NCBI RefSeq assembly: GCF_000613125.1
Contig: NZ_HG964497.1
Coordinates: 2,332,000-2,395,999, forward strand
Source: Bacillus sp. EB01
GTDB taxonomy: Bacteria > Bacillota > Bacilli > Bacillales > Cytobacillaceae
Length of the DNA stretch: 64,000 nucleotides
Reading direction: 5' to 3'
Shown here: positions 1 to 7,917 of the stretch, in pieces
How the letters are laid out: every line of letters starts with the position of its first letter
Position numbering within the stretch: position 1 is the first letter of the stretch
The notes under the pieces: model-generated
Told to the model about the DNA's origin: nothing
What the model saw: only the letters and a program-made list of their open reading frames with translations
Database searches by the model: none
Translations under genes and position numbers: made by a program

Positions 1-1
1 A

Positions 2-337
2 AAAGATGTCGAAAAGGCAGCAGAGCATACTCCTGCAGAAGCTGGCCAGGGACTGACCATTACACCAGCATTAAAAATGGGTGAGACAGTTCCAAGCAAT
101 ACACCGCTTTTAACTGCCAAACTGGAAAGAATAAATGGCGCACCGATCGATGCTAGCAGCCTGCGGGTGATTGTGGACGGAATTCCTTACAGTCCAGAAT
201 TTAATAAGGAAACATCGACCATCTCCCTCCAGCTAAAAGAACCATTGAAAGAAAAATTCCATGTGGTAACGTTTGAAGCCGCCAATACAGCTGGGAAAAT
301 CGAAAAAGAAACGAGAATCTTCTATATTAATCAGTAA
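2..337 (+). CDS. C-terminal end of an unidentified, probably secreted protein (5' truncated by the window)
   Basis: The reading frame is open from base 2 with no start needed, giving about 111 residues before the stop. The sequence is hydrophilic, with alternating short hydrophobic stretches such as LRVIVDG and HVVTFEAANTAG. That pattern suits an immunoglobulin-like beta-sandwich at the end of an extracellular Gram-positive protein. No catalytic motif is visible and I do not recognise the family. A strong terminator follows, so this is the last gene of its transcript. An internal ATG at 77 exists but has no ribosome binding site. Confidence 0.55.
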   Translation, partial: KDVEKAAEHTPAEAGQGLTITPALKMGETVPSNTPLLTAKLERINGAPIDASSLRVIVDGIPYSPEFNKETSTISLQLKEPLKEKFHVVTFEAANTAGKIEKETRIFYINQ

Positions 338-345
338 CGCGACAG

Positions 346-390
346 AAGTACCCTTCAGCTATTTTTCTCGGAGCTGCCAGGGTACTTTTC
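346..390 (+). terminator. Rho-independent terminator after the truncated first gene
   Basis: Inverted repeat AGTACCCT (347-354) and AGGGTACT (379-386), extended by a weaker CAGC/GCTG pairing, followed by TTTTCTCTTT. It lies 9 bases after the stop codon at 337. Confidence 0.75.
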
Positions 391-402
391 TCTTTGCTTC
401 TT

Positions 403-540
403 TTCAATCATCATGATGGCAGACTGACAGGAGCATACGTAAAAGATGATAAGTTCGTGAAAATCGATAATGAAAAGGACAGAATACTTACAATACATTT
501 AAATGAGACATCGAGAAGATTGTTATATAAAATGCTTTAA
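403..540 (+). pseudogene. Short C-terminal gene relic without a start
   Basis: An open frame with no credible start or ribosome binding site ends at 540 and reads ...GAYVKDDKFVKIDNEKD..., then ILTIHLNETSRRLLYKML. Ordinary coding-like composition and a hairpin overlapping the stop suggest the tail of a lost gene. I do not recognise the parent family. The rest of the 338-694 gap holds only the two terminators and an AT-rich promoter region for the next gene. Confidence 0.3.
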
Positions 541-563
541 GTCACTAAACTTTAAGCATTTTT
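529..563 (+). terminator. Intrinsic terminator after the gene relic
   Basis: AAAATGCTTTAAGT (529-542) pairs with ACTTTAAGCATTTT (549-562) with one mismatch and is followed by TTGC. The left arm overlaps the stop of the relic. Confidence 0.55.
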
Positions 564-694
564 GCTAATTTACTTACCCGATTACTTGTTAATTCTAATG
601 GGAATTGGTAATCAAAAGTCATTTTAATTATATATATTTGGATAAAAAGGGAAAGCTAGAAGAAACATAAGCCATCTTTAGTGGAGGTAAACAC

Positions 695-892
695 ATGGAT
701 TCAAATAAAAACAAGTTAACATCGGTAGGAACAGATATTGAGGAAGTAAAACGCCTAAATGCCCAGTCGGGTTTATCCTATAACGAGGTAAAGGAGCTTC
801 TTACACAAACAGGCGGGCAGGGCACGGCGATGTATAGCAATACGGATGTTGAAGAGGTAAGACGGAAAATTGAACAGCAAGGTCAAGAATAA
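695..892 (+). CDS. Small gamma-SASP-like spore protein (65 aa)
   Basis: The ATG is preceded by GTGGAGG at good spacing. The protein is very hydrophilic, lacks cysteine and carries two similar stretches: TDIEEVKRLNAQS (residues 13-25) and TDVEEVRRKIEQQ (about 50-62). This resembles the repeated T(N/D)xxxVKxxNAQS motif of gamma-type small acid-soluble spore proteins, which serve as amino-acid reserves degraded at germination. The intervening segment SGLSYNEVKELLTQTGGQGTA is longer than in SspE. Family assignment comes from the repeat pattern only; a sporulation promoter was not identified. Confidence 0.45.
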   Translation: MDSNKNKLTSVGTDIEEVKRLNAQSGLSYNEVKELLTQTGGQGTAMYSNTDVEEVRRKIEQQGQE

Positions 893-1035
893 TTGAGATG
901 TTAGGTACAACCTATATGTTAGTCCCAATTTGGATAAAGCCAAAGAAATTAAAGGAGCTAAAAAACTTTATAGTAAATTTAGGTGAAGAATATGTATAAT
1001 TATTGGTAGATAATAAAATGAAATGAGGAGGTTTT

Positions 1036-2397
1036 ATGGTTTTTACTCCTAAAATCCCATCAGAAATTGAACTGAGAGAGTATCAAAAGGAAGCGATTAG
1101 AAGTTGGTTTAGGAATGAAGGTAAAGGCTTACTTGAAATGGCGACTGGTACAGGAAAAACAATAACTGCAATTAGTGCTGCCGTAAAATTAGGTGAGGTA
1201 ACAAATAGGTTAGCAGTTATAATAGTATGTCCATACACTCACTTAGTTGATCAATGGGTCAAAGACCTTAAATGGTTTGGCATGTCTCCAATAGTAGGTT
1301 ATCAATCCAGATCGCTATGGGAAAATGCATTACATAATGAGGTCGTTGCTTTTAATAGTAAGATTACAGACCATTTTTGTTTAATAAGTACTGTTGCTAC
1401 GTTTGGTACCGAAACCATGCAGTCATTATTGAGAAGTTTGAGAGGAGAAGTTCTTTTTATAGCTGATGAAGCTCACCATCTTGGCGCACAAAAAAACCGA
1501 GAGAAATTAATCGAATCTTTTCCATATCGATTAGCCCTTTCTGCTACACCAAATAGATGGCATGATGAAGAGGGGACAGAAGAACTGCTCTCATATTTTG
1601 GTGGAAAAGTAGTATTTGAATTTGGATTAAGAAATGCCATTGGGGAATTCTTAACAGAATATTATTATTATCCTCATTTAGTATATCTTGATGAAGATGA
1701 GAGTGAATATTACCACGAAGTGACAAAGAAGATTGCTAGAATGTCTATTTTTCTAGAAAAAAACGATGACAATGAATCAATGCAAACTCTATTAATTGAG
1801 AGGGCAAGAATTATTAGTAGGGCTCGAGATAAACTTCGAGTACTTAAAAATCTAATGAGTGAAAGAACAGATTCAAAGTATAACATAGTGTATTGTGGCG
1901 ATAGTAAAACTGATGGAGAAAGGCAAATTGATGCAGCTATTAAAATGCTTGGTGACGACTTAAACATGAAAGTTCATTCATTTACATCAAGAGAGGATAA
2001 ACAATCTCGTCTTGAACTTCTTAAAAGGTTTGAATTAGGTGAACTTCAAGCTTTAGTAGCAATCAAATGTTTAGATGAAGGTGTTGATGTCCCTGCAACC
2101 CAAACAGCATACATAATTGCAAGCAGTACAAATCCTCGTGAATTTATTCAACGAAGAGGCAGGGTGTTACGTAAACATGAAAATAAAAAATATTCATATA
2201 TTCACGATTTTATCGTTGTACCACGAAAATTAGAAGAAATTGAATTAGTTGACCCAGCTATTTTTAATATTGAGAGAAGGTTATTAAAGAGGGAATTAGA
2301 ACGGTTTATAGAATTTGCCGATTTGGCTCTAAATGGACCAACTGCTCACGAAAAAATTAGCCAAATAAAAAAAGCTTATAACCTATTAGATGTTTAA
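1036..2397 (+). CDS. Superfamily 2 DEAH helicase, Dnd-associated restriction-type enzyme
   Basis: Good GAGGAGG ribosome binding site before the ATG. This 453-residue SF2 helicase has Walker A ATGTGKT (36-42), motif II DEAH (144-147), SATPNR (motif III region, about 175) and an arginine-finger motif VI QRRGRVLR (about 371-378). It matches the general type III restriction (Res subunit)/SSL2-like fold. Helicases of this size are known dnd neighbours, annotated as DNA phosphorothioation system restriction enzyme. No nuclease domain is visible, so cleavage, if any, must come from a partner. First gene of a tight four-gene operon (1036-5032). Function as a defence effector is inferred from context. 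Confidence 0.8.
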   Translation: MVFTPKIPSEIELREYQKEAIRSWFRNEGKGLLEMATGTGKTITAISAAVKLGEVTNRLAVIIVCPYTHLVDQWVKDLKWFGMSPIVGYQSRSLWENALHNEVVAFNSKITDHFCLISTVATFGTETMQSLLRSLRGEVLFIADEAHHLGAQKNREKLIESFPYRLALSATPNRWHDEEGTEELLSYFGGKVVFEFGLRNAIGEFLTEYYYYPHLVYLDEDESEYYHEVTKKIARMSIFLEKNDDNESMQTLLIERARIISRARDKLRVLKNLMSERTDSKYNIVYCGDSKTDGERQIDAAIKMLGDDLNMKVHSFTSREDKQSRLELLKRFELGELQALVAIKCLDEGVDVPATQTAYIIASSTNPREFIQRRGRVLRKHENKKYSYIHDFIVVPRKLEEIELVDPAIFNIERRLLKRELERFIEFADLALNGPTAHEKISQIKKAYNLLDV

Positions 2398-2409
2398 GGA
2401 GATAATATA

Positions 2410-2583
2410 ATGAGTGGAGAAAAAGAACAAGTTCAAAGTATATTGGCAAATCTTCCAGAAGATTTTGCTTTTATTCTGAAAGAAATACTTGAGGCAGAAA
2501 AGGAAATATTACATAGAAAAAATTTACAAGGTACTAATATTGTCGGAACAATCATGGACATTGTGAAAGACAGGGTGAAGTAA
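2410..2583 (+). CDS. 57-aa protein of the helicase/ATPase cassette
   Basis: A short gene with its own AAGGAG site (about 2397-2402) before the ATG at 2410. It begins 12 bases after the helicase stop and ends one base before the next start. The 57 residues are acidic and helical, including LPEDFAFILKEILEAEKEIL, and end in a basic VKDRVK tail. Tight coupling on both sides argues it is translated. Small proteins of this kind are found in DNA-modification defence clusters, but I cannot assign a biochemical role; it may be a subunit bridging the helicase and ATPase. Confidence 0.65.
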   Translation: MSGEKEQVQSILANLPEDFAFILKEILEAEKEILHRKNLQGTNIVGTIMDIVKDRVK

Positions 2584-2584
2584 G

Positions 2585-4576
2585 ATGCTATTAGAAAAAA
2601 TTACTTTAATAAATTTTAGGCAGTATTATAATAAGCAAACAATAGAGTTTTCTAAATCTACAAGTAGAAATGTAACCGTTATCCATGGGGAAAATGGATC
2701 AGGAAAAACAGCACTCTTGAATGCATTTAGCTGGTGTTTTTATAATAAAATCGATTTGCCAAATTCAAAGTTCATAATTAATGAACATGCAATTAAACAT
2801 GCGAAACCCAATCAGGAAATAGAGTGCTCCGTAACTATAGATTTTATAGATCTAGAAAAACACTATTCTCTTACTAGAAAAATTGTTGCTAAAAAATCTT
2901 TCGGTGAACAGGTTACTTATGGAGAACCAGAAGTATACTTGGAATTTAAACAAGATGGAAACTCTATAATTATTTCTAATCCAACTAATGAAATAAATAG
3001 GATACTTCCAGAGAATCTTAGAACTTACTTCTTTTTCGATGGAGAAAGAATAGACAATTTATCAAAAGAAAACAGTAATAGCGAAATTAAGAACGCTATA
3101 AAAAATATAATGGGTTTGGAAATATTGGAGAGGGCAATAAAACACACTAGTGATGCAAGTACTAAATTTAGAAGTGAACTTAAAAATTATGGTGATTCAA
3201 AAACAATACATCTTATTGAGGAAATAGAAAAATATGAAATTAATAAAGCAAAACTGGATACACGTAAGGAAGAAATTTTATCAAACCTCGAATTAGTTAA
3301 GAATCAGGTTCGGGAAGTTGAAACAAAGTTAAAATTTGTAGAAGGGGCTCAACTGCTTCAAAATGAGAAAATTGAAAAAGAGGGAGAACTAGAAACAACT
3401 CGTAGCGAATTAAAAAAATTGTCTAAACAAATTCGCGAATATGTTAGTAAATACGGGTACTTAGCTTTTATTTCTTCTCCAATTAATACTTCAGAAACCA
3501 TTCTTTCTAATAAAGAAACAGATGGGTTTGGCATGACAGGAATAAGATCATCAGAATTTATTGATGAAATCATTAACCGTGGCATTTGTATTTGTGGTAC
3601 AGAAATTAAAAACGAGCCAAAGCATGTAAATCACCTTTTAAAAATTAAAGAGCATCTTCCACCTAAAAGTATGGACAGTGCAATAATAAATTTTAAATCG
3701 GGGATAAAAATTACTAGGGATGCAAGAACCAAGTTTTATGACGGACTAAGAGATTTAAAACAAAAGGAAAATCGACTTCTAAACACTGAACGAAAATTGA
3801 CGGAAGAAATTGCAGAAATAAAAATTAAATTGAATGAAAAAGATTCAGAGGAAATTACTGGCCTTATGAATAAGCTTGAAAAACTAGATGAGACCCGTAC
3901 CCAACTTGATAGAGAACTCGGTGGAATCATTAGAGAAATTAAAGAAACAGAAACTAGATTAACCGAAACAGAAAAAGAACAAAAGAAAATAAACCTTATT
4001 GCCGAGAAAGGTCAGTTGGCCAACAGAAGGATTCAAGCATGTCAGACTTTAGTTCAAACCATGGAATCCATATATAAAATACGGGAAAAGTTAGTTAGAG
4101 AACAATTACAAGAAAGAATAACAGGAGTGTACCGTCAGTTTTTGAGAAAAGGATACGAAATAAAACTTTCTCCGCAGTACGAGTTAAATGTACTCAATCA
4201 GAATAATTCTCGTGTAGGAATGTCTCAAGGAGAACGTCAAATAACAAGTTTATCTTTTATTGGAGCCATTGTTGACCTTGCTCGTGAACAATTTAATAAA
4301 AACAATAATAGTACGTTTGAAGAAGGAGGAATATACCCTCTTGTAATGGACTCACCTTTTGGGGCTCTCGATTCAGACCATAGGGAAAGAATTGCTCGCG
4401 GGATACCAAAACTATCGGAACAAATAGTAGTAATTGTTTCAACCTCGCAATGGAGAGGTGAGGTGGAATCCCAAATGAAAGAAATTATAGGAAAAGAATA
4501 TCATTTAAAATACAATGATCCTCGTATTAATAAGGAACAACCATATGAATTCACAGAAGTAATGGAGGTAAAATAA
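2585..4576 (+). CDS. SMC/Rad50-like ATPase of the left Dnd cassette
   Basis: 663 residues with the split ABC-ATPase layout of Rad50/RecN/DndD proteins. The N-terminal Walker A is GENGSGKT (35-42), with FFFDGERID near 150. A long charged coiled coil (about 190-330 and 370-510) is interrupted by a CICGTE segment near 335 that could be a minimal metal hook. The C-terminal half has signature MSQGERQ (about 546) and Walker B VMDSPFGALD (about 587-596). It is clearly related to the two DndD-type proteins in this window but distinct from both. It starts 2 bases after the 57-aa gene and its stop abuts the next start. Probably the DNA-sensing or motor subunit of the cassette. Confidence 0.8.
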   Translation: MLLEKITLINFRQYYNKQTIEFSKSTSRNVTVIHGENGSGKTALLNAFSWCFYNKIDLPNSKFIINEHAIKHAKPNQEIECSVTIDFIDLEKHYSLTRKIVAKKSFGEQVTYGEPEVYLEFKQDGNSIIISNPTNEINRILPENLRTYFFFDGERIDNLSKENSNSEIKNAIKNIMGLEILERAIKHTSDASTKFRSELKNYGDSKTIHLIEEIEKYEINKAKLDTRKEEILSNLELVKNQVREVETKLKFVEGAQLLQNEKIEKEGELETTRSELKKLSKQIREYVSKYGYLAFISSPINTSETILSNKETDGFGMTGIRSSEFIDEIINRGICICGTEIKNEPKHVNHLLKIKEHLPPKSMDSAIINFKSGIKITRDARTKFYDGLRDLKQKENRLLNTERKLTEEIAEIKIKLNEKDSEEITGLMNKLEKLDETRTQLDRELGGIIREIKETETRLTETEKEQKKINLIAEKGQLANRRIQACQTLVQTMESIYKIREKLVREQLQERITGVYRQFLRKGYEIKLSPQYELNVLNQNNSRVGMSQGERQITSLSFIGAIVDLAREQFNKNNNSTFEEGGIYPLVMDSPFGALDSDHRERIARGIPKLSEQIVVIVSTSQWRGEVESQMKEIIGKEYHLKYNDPRINKEQPYEFTEVMEVK

Positions 4577-5032
4577 TTGTATAGGAGAATAAAACGCCCA
4601 AAGGAACAAGAAAAATTTTATTCAGAGCTTACTGACCTTAGTGAATTTGGTATTTTTACTTCCTACAAGGACGTATTTATGGCAGCAGGAGTTCTAGGGT
4701 TTTTAGAACGTAAAAAGAAAGAGGTTACAACATCTTTAGAGGGAATACATTGGAATGTTTTTAATCTTGAAACGGATGAGGCTGTAATAAATGCTGTTGC
4801 ATTAAGTGAAAGTGGAAATCCCAACTTAGTTAATATTGACGAAGATTCTTTTGAAGAAAAAATAACTATCTTTGAAGAGTACGCAGCAGGAGGTTTAGAG
4901 ATCCTGTATAAAAAAGTAATGGATGATCCAAAAAGGGCATTAAATTTATACATTGAACTGCTTTTTTCATTGGAGGTAGAAACAACTGCTAAAGATAGAA
5001 ATTTAAAGGATATAGCAGATCTCTTGTTTTAA
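4577..5032 (+). CDS. DNA phosphorothioation-associated protein 4
   Basis: A TTG start directly after the ATPase stop, with GGAGG 8 bases upstream. The 151 residues follow the pattern of dnd-associated protein 4: basic N-terminus RRIKRPKEQEKFY, then GIFTSYKDVFMAAGVLGF, a central ALSESGNPNLV and a conserved-looking FEEYAAGGLEIL. Members of this family co-occur with dnd genes, but their biochemical role is not established. The start of the protein (FGIFTSYKDVFMAAGVLGF) resembles a small helical adaptor or DNA-binding domain. A terminator shared with the opposing gene follows. Confidence 0.75.
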   Translation: MYRRIKRPKEQEKFYSELTDLSEFGIFTSYKDVFMAAGVLGFLERKKKEVTTSLEGIHWNVFNLETDEAVINAVALSESGNPNLVNIDEDSFEEKITIFEEYAAGGLEILYKKVMDDPKRALNLYIELLFSLEVETTAKDRNLKDIADLLF

Positions 5033-5036
5033 ATTT

Positions 5037-5066
5037 AGGGGCGGGGTGTATCCCGACCCTGTTTTT
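5037..5066. terminator. Bidirectional terminator between the cassette and the RHH gene
   Basis: AGGG-CGGG and CCCG-CCCT arms with one internal mismatch and a short GTGTAT loop, followed by GTTTTTATTTT. It lies between two convergent genes. Confidence 0.65.
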
Positions 5067-6312
5067 ATTTTAAAAATTGAGTAAGTGCTTTACTTATTAT
5101 TCTAGACTTACTTACATCTTCTTCTTCAGCTTTGTCATCAACTAAAATAAGTAGTTCTTTGGGAAGATACACTGAAACCTTGACAATTTCATTCATGTCA
5201 CCTGTTTTATTTTGATTAAACATCTGCCATTCTTTGATTATTTTCCGTAGGCTTTCAATCTCTTCTGTAGAGAGCTCTTCGGTATATTTCTCAATTATTT
5301 CTAGATTTTTTGATTCCGTAATCCCGCTTTTATTCAAATTAATATCAGTTTCATTTTTATTTATAGTTAAATTATAATCCTTAGAGATAATATCCGATGT
5401 AGGATTAGGTTTACCTATATTATTGGAATCAGCAATTACTTCTTGCTCATATCTAAAGCCGCTATTTTTCAGCTCTTTTTCAATGATTTTAATATTCAAT
5501 CCCTTTTTGCGAAGGTCATTTAATGTAGTTTTCCCGGCACAAAGATCACTAGCAAGCTTTTCTAAAATGACTATTCTTTTTTTATTTGTCCATTTAAGAA
5601 AGAGTGGATCAAATCTATATTCATATTGTTTTAATAAAAGCCTAAGCGATGCTGCGTCAGTTTTATATTTTTGAACAACATGTTTCATTGATAATCCACT
5701 ATTTAATTCTTTGACAATTTCTTTAATATTATTTTCATTGATTTTGTACTTCATCTCTATAGGATTATTATCATGTTCCAAAAGCCCACTTGGTAACCAC
5801 TTTTTTGACTTTTCATTATAACTATACCTATACTGATTAAGAAGCTGTTCTATTTTATTTACAAAATGATATCGATCCTTAAAATTTTTTACAAATAATG
5901 ATGATATGTCATATAATGTAAAGTTAGAATTTAGATAGTGTTCAACGATGTAGTTTAATATCTCTTCCTCAGTTAATTTAGACCAGCGATTCAAAAACAT
6001 ATAATAGTGGTAGCCGTTTTTTATCAAATCCAAGGAAGAAGTGTCATTGTTTAATAAGAAAAGATCTTCATCCAACTTTATTTTACTCTCAATTGTATTA
6101 GTAGTATGCAGAGATTTTGTCCAATTATTTTGAGAAAAAAAGTAATTATTCTTTTTTAAAGTTTTTTCCATATCATTTTCATCAAAGTCATATAGAGATG
6201 CTACATGTTGAAAATCATATCCTTTATTCAGTAATGCAATTAATTCTTCGCATAACTTTTCTTCATTGGTTGTTGTTTTTATATAGGAATTTATTTCATT
6301 AAGTATATCCAT
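5065..6312 (-). CDS. Repeat-containing protein with C-terminal ribbon-helix-helix domain, candidate Dnd regulator
   Basis: Strong GGGGGTG site 6 bases before the ATG. The 415-residue protein has a C-terminal module VKVSVYLPKELLILVDDKAEE... (about 374-415) typical of ribbon-helix-helix (CopG/MetJ) DNA-binding domains. N-terminal to it I see about four degenerate units, each ending in a Y/F-x-Y/F aromatic pair and often a tryptophan: NNYFFSQNNW, YRYSYNEKSKKW, YEYRFDPLFLKW and SGFRYEQEV. These look like repeated small helical domains. It is transcribed alone, opposite to the left cassette and upstream of dndA's terminator. A regulatory role for the Dnd genes is inferred. I do not recognise the full-length family. 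Confidence 0.55.
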   Translation of the reverse strand: MDILNEINSYIKTTTNEEKLCEELIALLNKGYDFQHVASLYDFDENDMEKTLKKNNYFFSQNNWTKSLHTTNTIESKIKLDEDLFLLNNDTSSLDLIKNGYHYYMFLNRWSKLTEEEILNYIVEHYLNSNFTLYDISSLFVKNFKDRYHFVNKIEQLLNQYRYSYNEKSKKWLPSGLLEHDNNPIEMKYKINENNIKEIVKELNSGLSMKHVVQKYKTDAASLRLLLKQYEYRFDPLFLKWTNKKRIVILEKLASDLCAGKTTLNDLRKKGLNIKIIEKELKNSGFRYEQEVIADSNNIGKPNPTSDIISKDYNLTINKNETDINLNKSGITESKNLEIIEKYTEELSTEEIESLRKIIKEWQMFNQNKTGDMNEIVKVSVYLPKELLILVDDKAEEEDVSKSRIISKALTQFLK

Positions 6313-6390
6313 ATAAACACCCCCATTTATGTGCTCTCAGTAATTATAATTCAATTAATATGATATTTAAAATTATTAAATAGAAATCTG

Positions 6391-6420
6391 TATAAAAAAA
6401 GAGAGAAAATATCTCTCTTA
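6391..6420 (-). terminator. Terminator of the dndBCDEA operon
   Basis: Read on the minus strand, AAGAGAGA (6412-6419 complement) pairs with TCTCTCTT (6399-6406 complement), followed by TTTTTTATA. The arm overlaps the dndA stop codon. Confidence 0.7.
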
Positions 6421-7536
6421 TAACTTGTAGAAAATATTAAGTTCATCTTTATTAATATAACTTGATAAAGAAAATCTTATAGTCGACCTAACTTGATCAA
6501 TCGTAAAACCTATGGAAGATAAAACGTGAGAGGGTTTACTTGAACTACAAGCTGATCCAGTAGAGGCAGCAATTGTTGGTGCAAGTGCTTTTACTAATAA
6601 CTCATTATTAACTTCTTTGAATAATACACTAACGATTCCAGGAATTTTATTTAAAGAGTCATTATTAAAAGAAATATTGTCTCCAAATTTCTCTTTTAAT
6701 ATAGAAGTTAGGTACAGTTCAAGTTCAGTAATCTTATCAATGTTCTGTTTTAGATTTTTGATCGATATTTCCGCAGCCTTCCCCATTCCAACAATATTAT
6801 GAACCGCCAGGGTACCACTTCTAATACCTTGCTCCTGACCGCCGCCATGAAGCAGGGGAGTAATCTTTGTTAATATTCCATATTTGTCTTGGCGAATAAA
6901 CGTAGCACCAATTCCTTTTGGTCCATGGAACTTATGTGCTGAACAAGATAGGAATGTTACTCCAGGTAAAGAGGAAAGAGAGAAGTCAACTTTCCCAACA
7001 ATTTGTGTTGCATCAGTATGAAGAAAAACGTTCTTCTCATTACAAACTTCAGCTATTTTCTCCATATCATTTAATGAACCAAGTTCATTATTGCCCCATA
7101 TAATTGAGACAAGAATAGTACTTTCTTTAATCTCTTTAACTAAAGCTTCAGTACTTATTCTTCCATATTTATCAACATCAAGATATGTAACTTCATATCC
7201 TTTTTGTTCTAAGTATTTACAAGTTTCTAGAACAGATGGGTGTTCTACTTTTGAAGTAATAATATGATTCCCTTTATTAGAGTACTCTTCTGCAACGCCC
7301 TTAATTATCATATTGTTGCTCTCCGTTGAACCGCTTGTAAAGATAATTTCGGATTCAGAACAACCAAGTAAAAAAGCAAGGTTAACTCTTGCTTCTTTTA
7401 CTGCTTTTTTAGCATTCTCGGCTACTGAATAGTATTTACTCGATGGGTTGCCAAACTCCTCCATAAGGTAGGGGAGCATAGCATTTTTCACTTCTGGATG
7501 GACAGGTGTGGTGGCACTATTGTCTAAATAAAGCAT
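6418..7536 (-). CDS. dndA: Cysteine desulfurase DndA (IscS/NifS-like)
   Basis: A pyridoxal-phosphate enzyme that takes sulfur from cysteine and passes it on as persulfide; in Dnd systems it feeds DndC. Seen here: the family N-terminus MLYLDNSATTP, HTDATQ, the PLP-lysine motif SAHKFHGPKG and the flexible-loop catalytic cysteine in TGSACSS. Length (372 aa) is normal. I chose the ATG at 7536 (MLYLDNS), 5 bases after AGGTGA; an in-frame GTG at 7545 lies three codons upstream. It directly follows dndE, and its position as last gene of dndBCDEA supports dedication to phosphorothioation rather than to iron-sulfur or tRNA thiolation pathways. Confidence 0.93.
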   Translation of the reverse strand: MLYLDNSATTPVHPEVKNAMLPYLMEEFGNPSSKYYSVAENAKKAVKEARVNLAFLLGCSESEIIFTSGSTESNNMIIKGVAEEYSNKGNHIITSKVEHPSVLETCKYLEQKGYEVTYLDVDKYGRISTEALVKEIKESTILVSIIWGNNELGSLNDMEKIAEVCNEKNVFLHTDATQIVGKVDFSLSSLPGVTFLSCSAHKFHGPKGIGATFIRQDKYGILTKITPLLHGGGQEQGIRSGTLAVHNIVGMGKAAEISIKNLKQNIDKITELELYLTSILKEKFGDNISFNNDSLNKIPGIVSVLFKEVNNELLVKALAPTIAASTGSACSSSKPSHVLSSIGFTIDQVRSTIRFSLSSYINKDELNIFYKL

Positions 7537-7545
7537 AAAAATCAC

Positions 7546-7917
7546 CTAATCTTCCATTTTAATTAAATTTAGTAATAGCTTTTCATAATTTCCTGCATGT
7601 CTATATTCATTTTCGAGTAAAACAATTCCTCTTTCAATATGGGCATTAAAGAGATCAGGAAAATATTCTTCATCAGAAACATGACGTTTAGCATGTTGTC
7701 TAATAAGTGCTTTGTAAACATAATCATTTTCACCAGTCATTGCATTCCGATGAATCTCTAAACCACTTTTATCTTCCACCAGCTCAGGAGAAGAAGGGTC
7801 ACGTAATGATAGCGAAAAAGCTAGCCTGGATAAAATATTCCAGGTTAATCCTGTTGCTGCCTGGAGTGAAACCAACTTTTCACCAGTTTCTTTGGAGGTT
7901 TTTAAACGGAAGTTCAT
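7546..7917 (-). CDS. dndE: DNA sulfur modification protein DndE
   Basis: 123 residues matching DndE in size and layout: a basic N-terminal helical region (FRLKTSKETGEKLVSLQAAT followed by GLTWNILSRLAFSLSL), a central HRNAMTGENDYVYKALI, and a C-terminal HIERGIVLLENEY. DndE is known as a small tetrameric protein that binds nicked double-stranded DNA and is required for sulfur insertion with DndC and DndD. The start overlaps the dndD stop by four bases (ATGA), indicating translational coupling. A distant paralogue lies at 21778-22143. Confidence 0.9.
   Translation of the reverse strand: MNFRLKTSKETGEKLVSLQAATGLTWNILSRLAFSLSLRDPSSPELVEDKSGLEIHRNAMTGENDYVYKALIRQHAKRHVSDEEYFPDLFNAHIERGIVLLENEYRHAGNYEKLLLNLIKMED

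Noticed and set aside
898-999. 33-codon frame MLGTTYMLVPIWIKPKKLKE... before the Dnd helicase
   Set aside because: No ribosome binding site and no recognisable family; too short to support.
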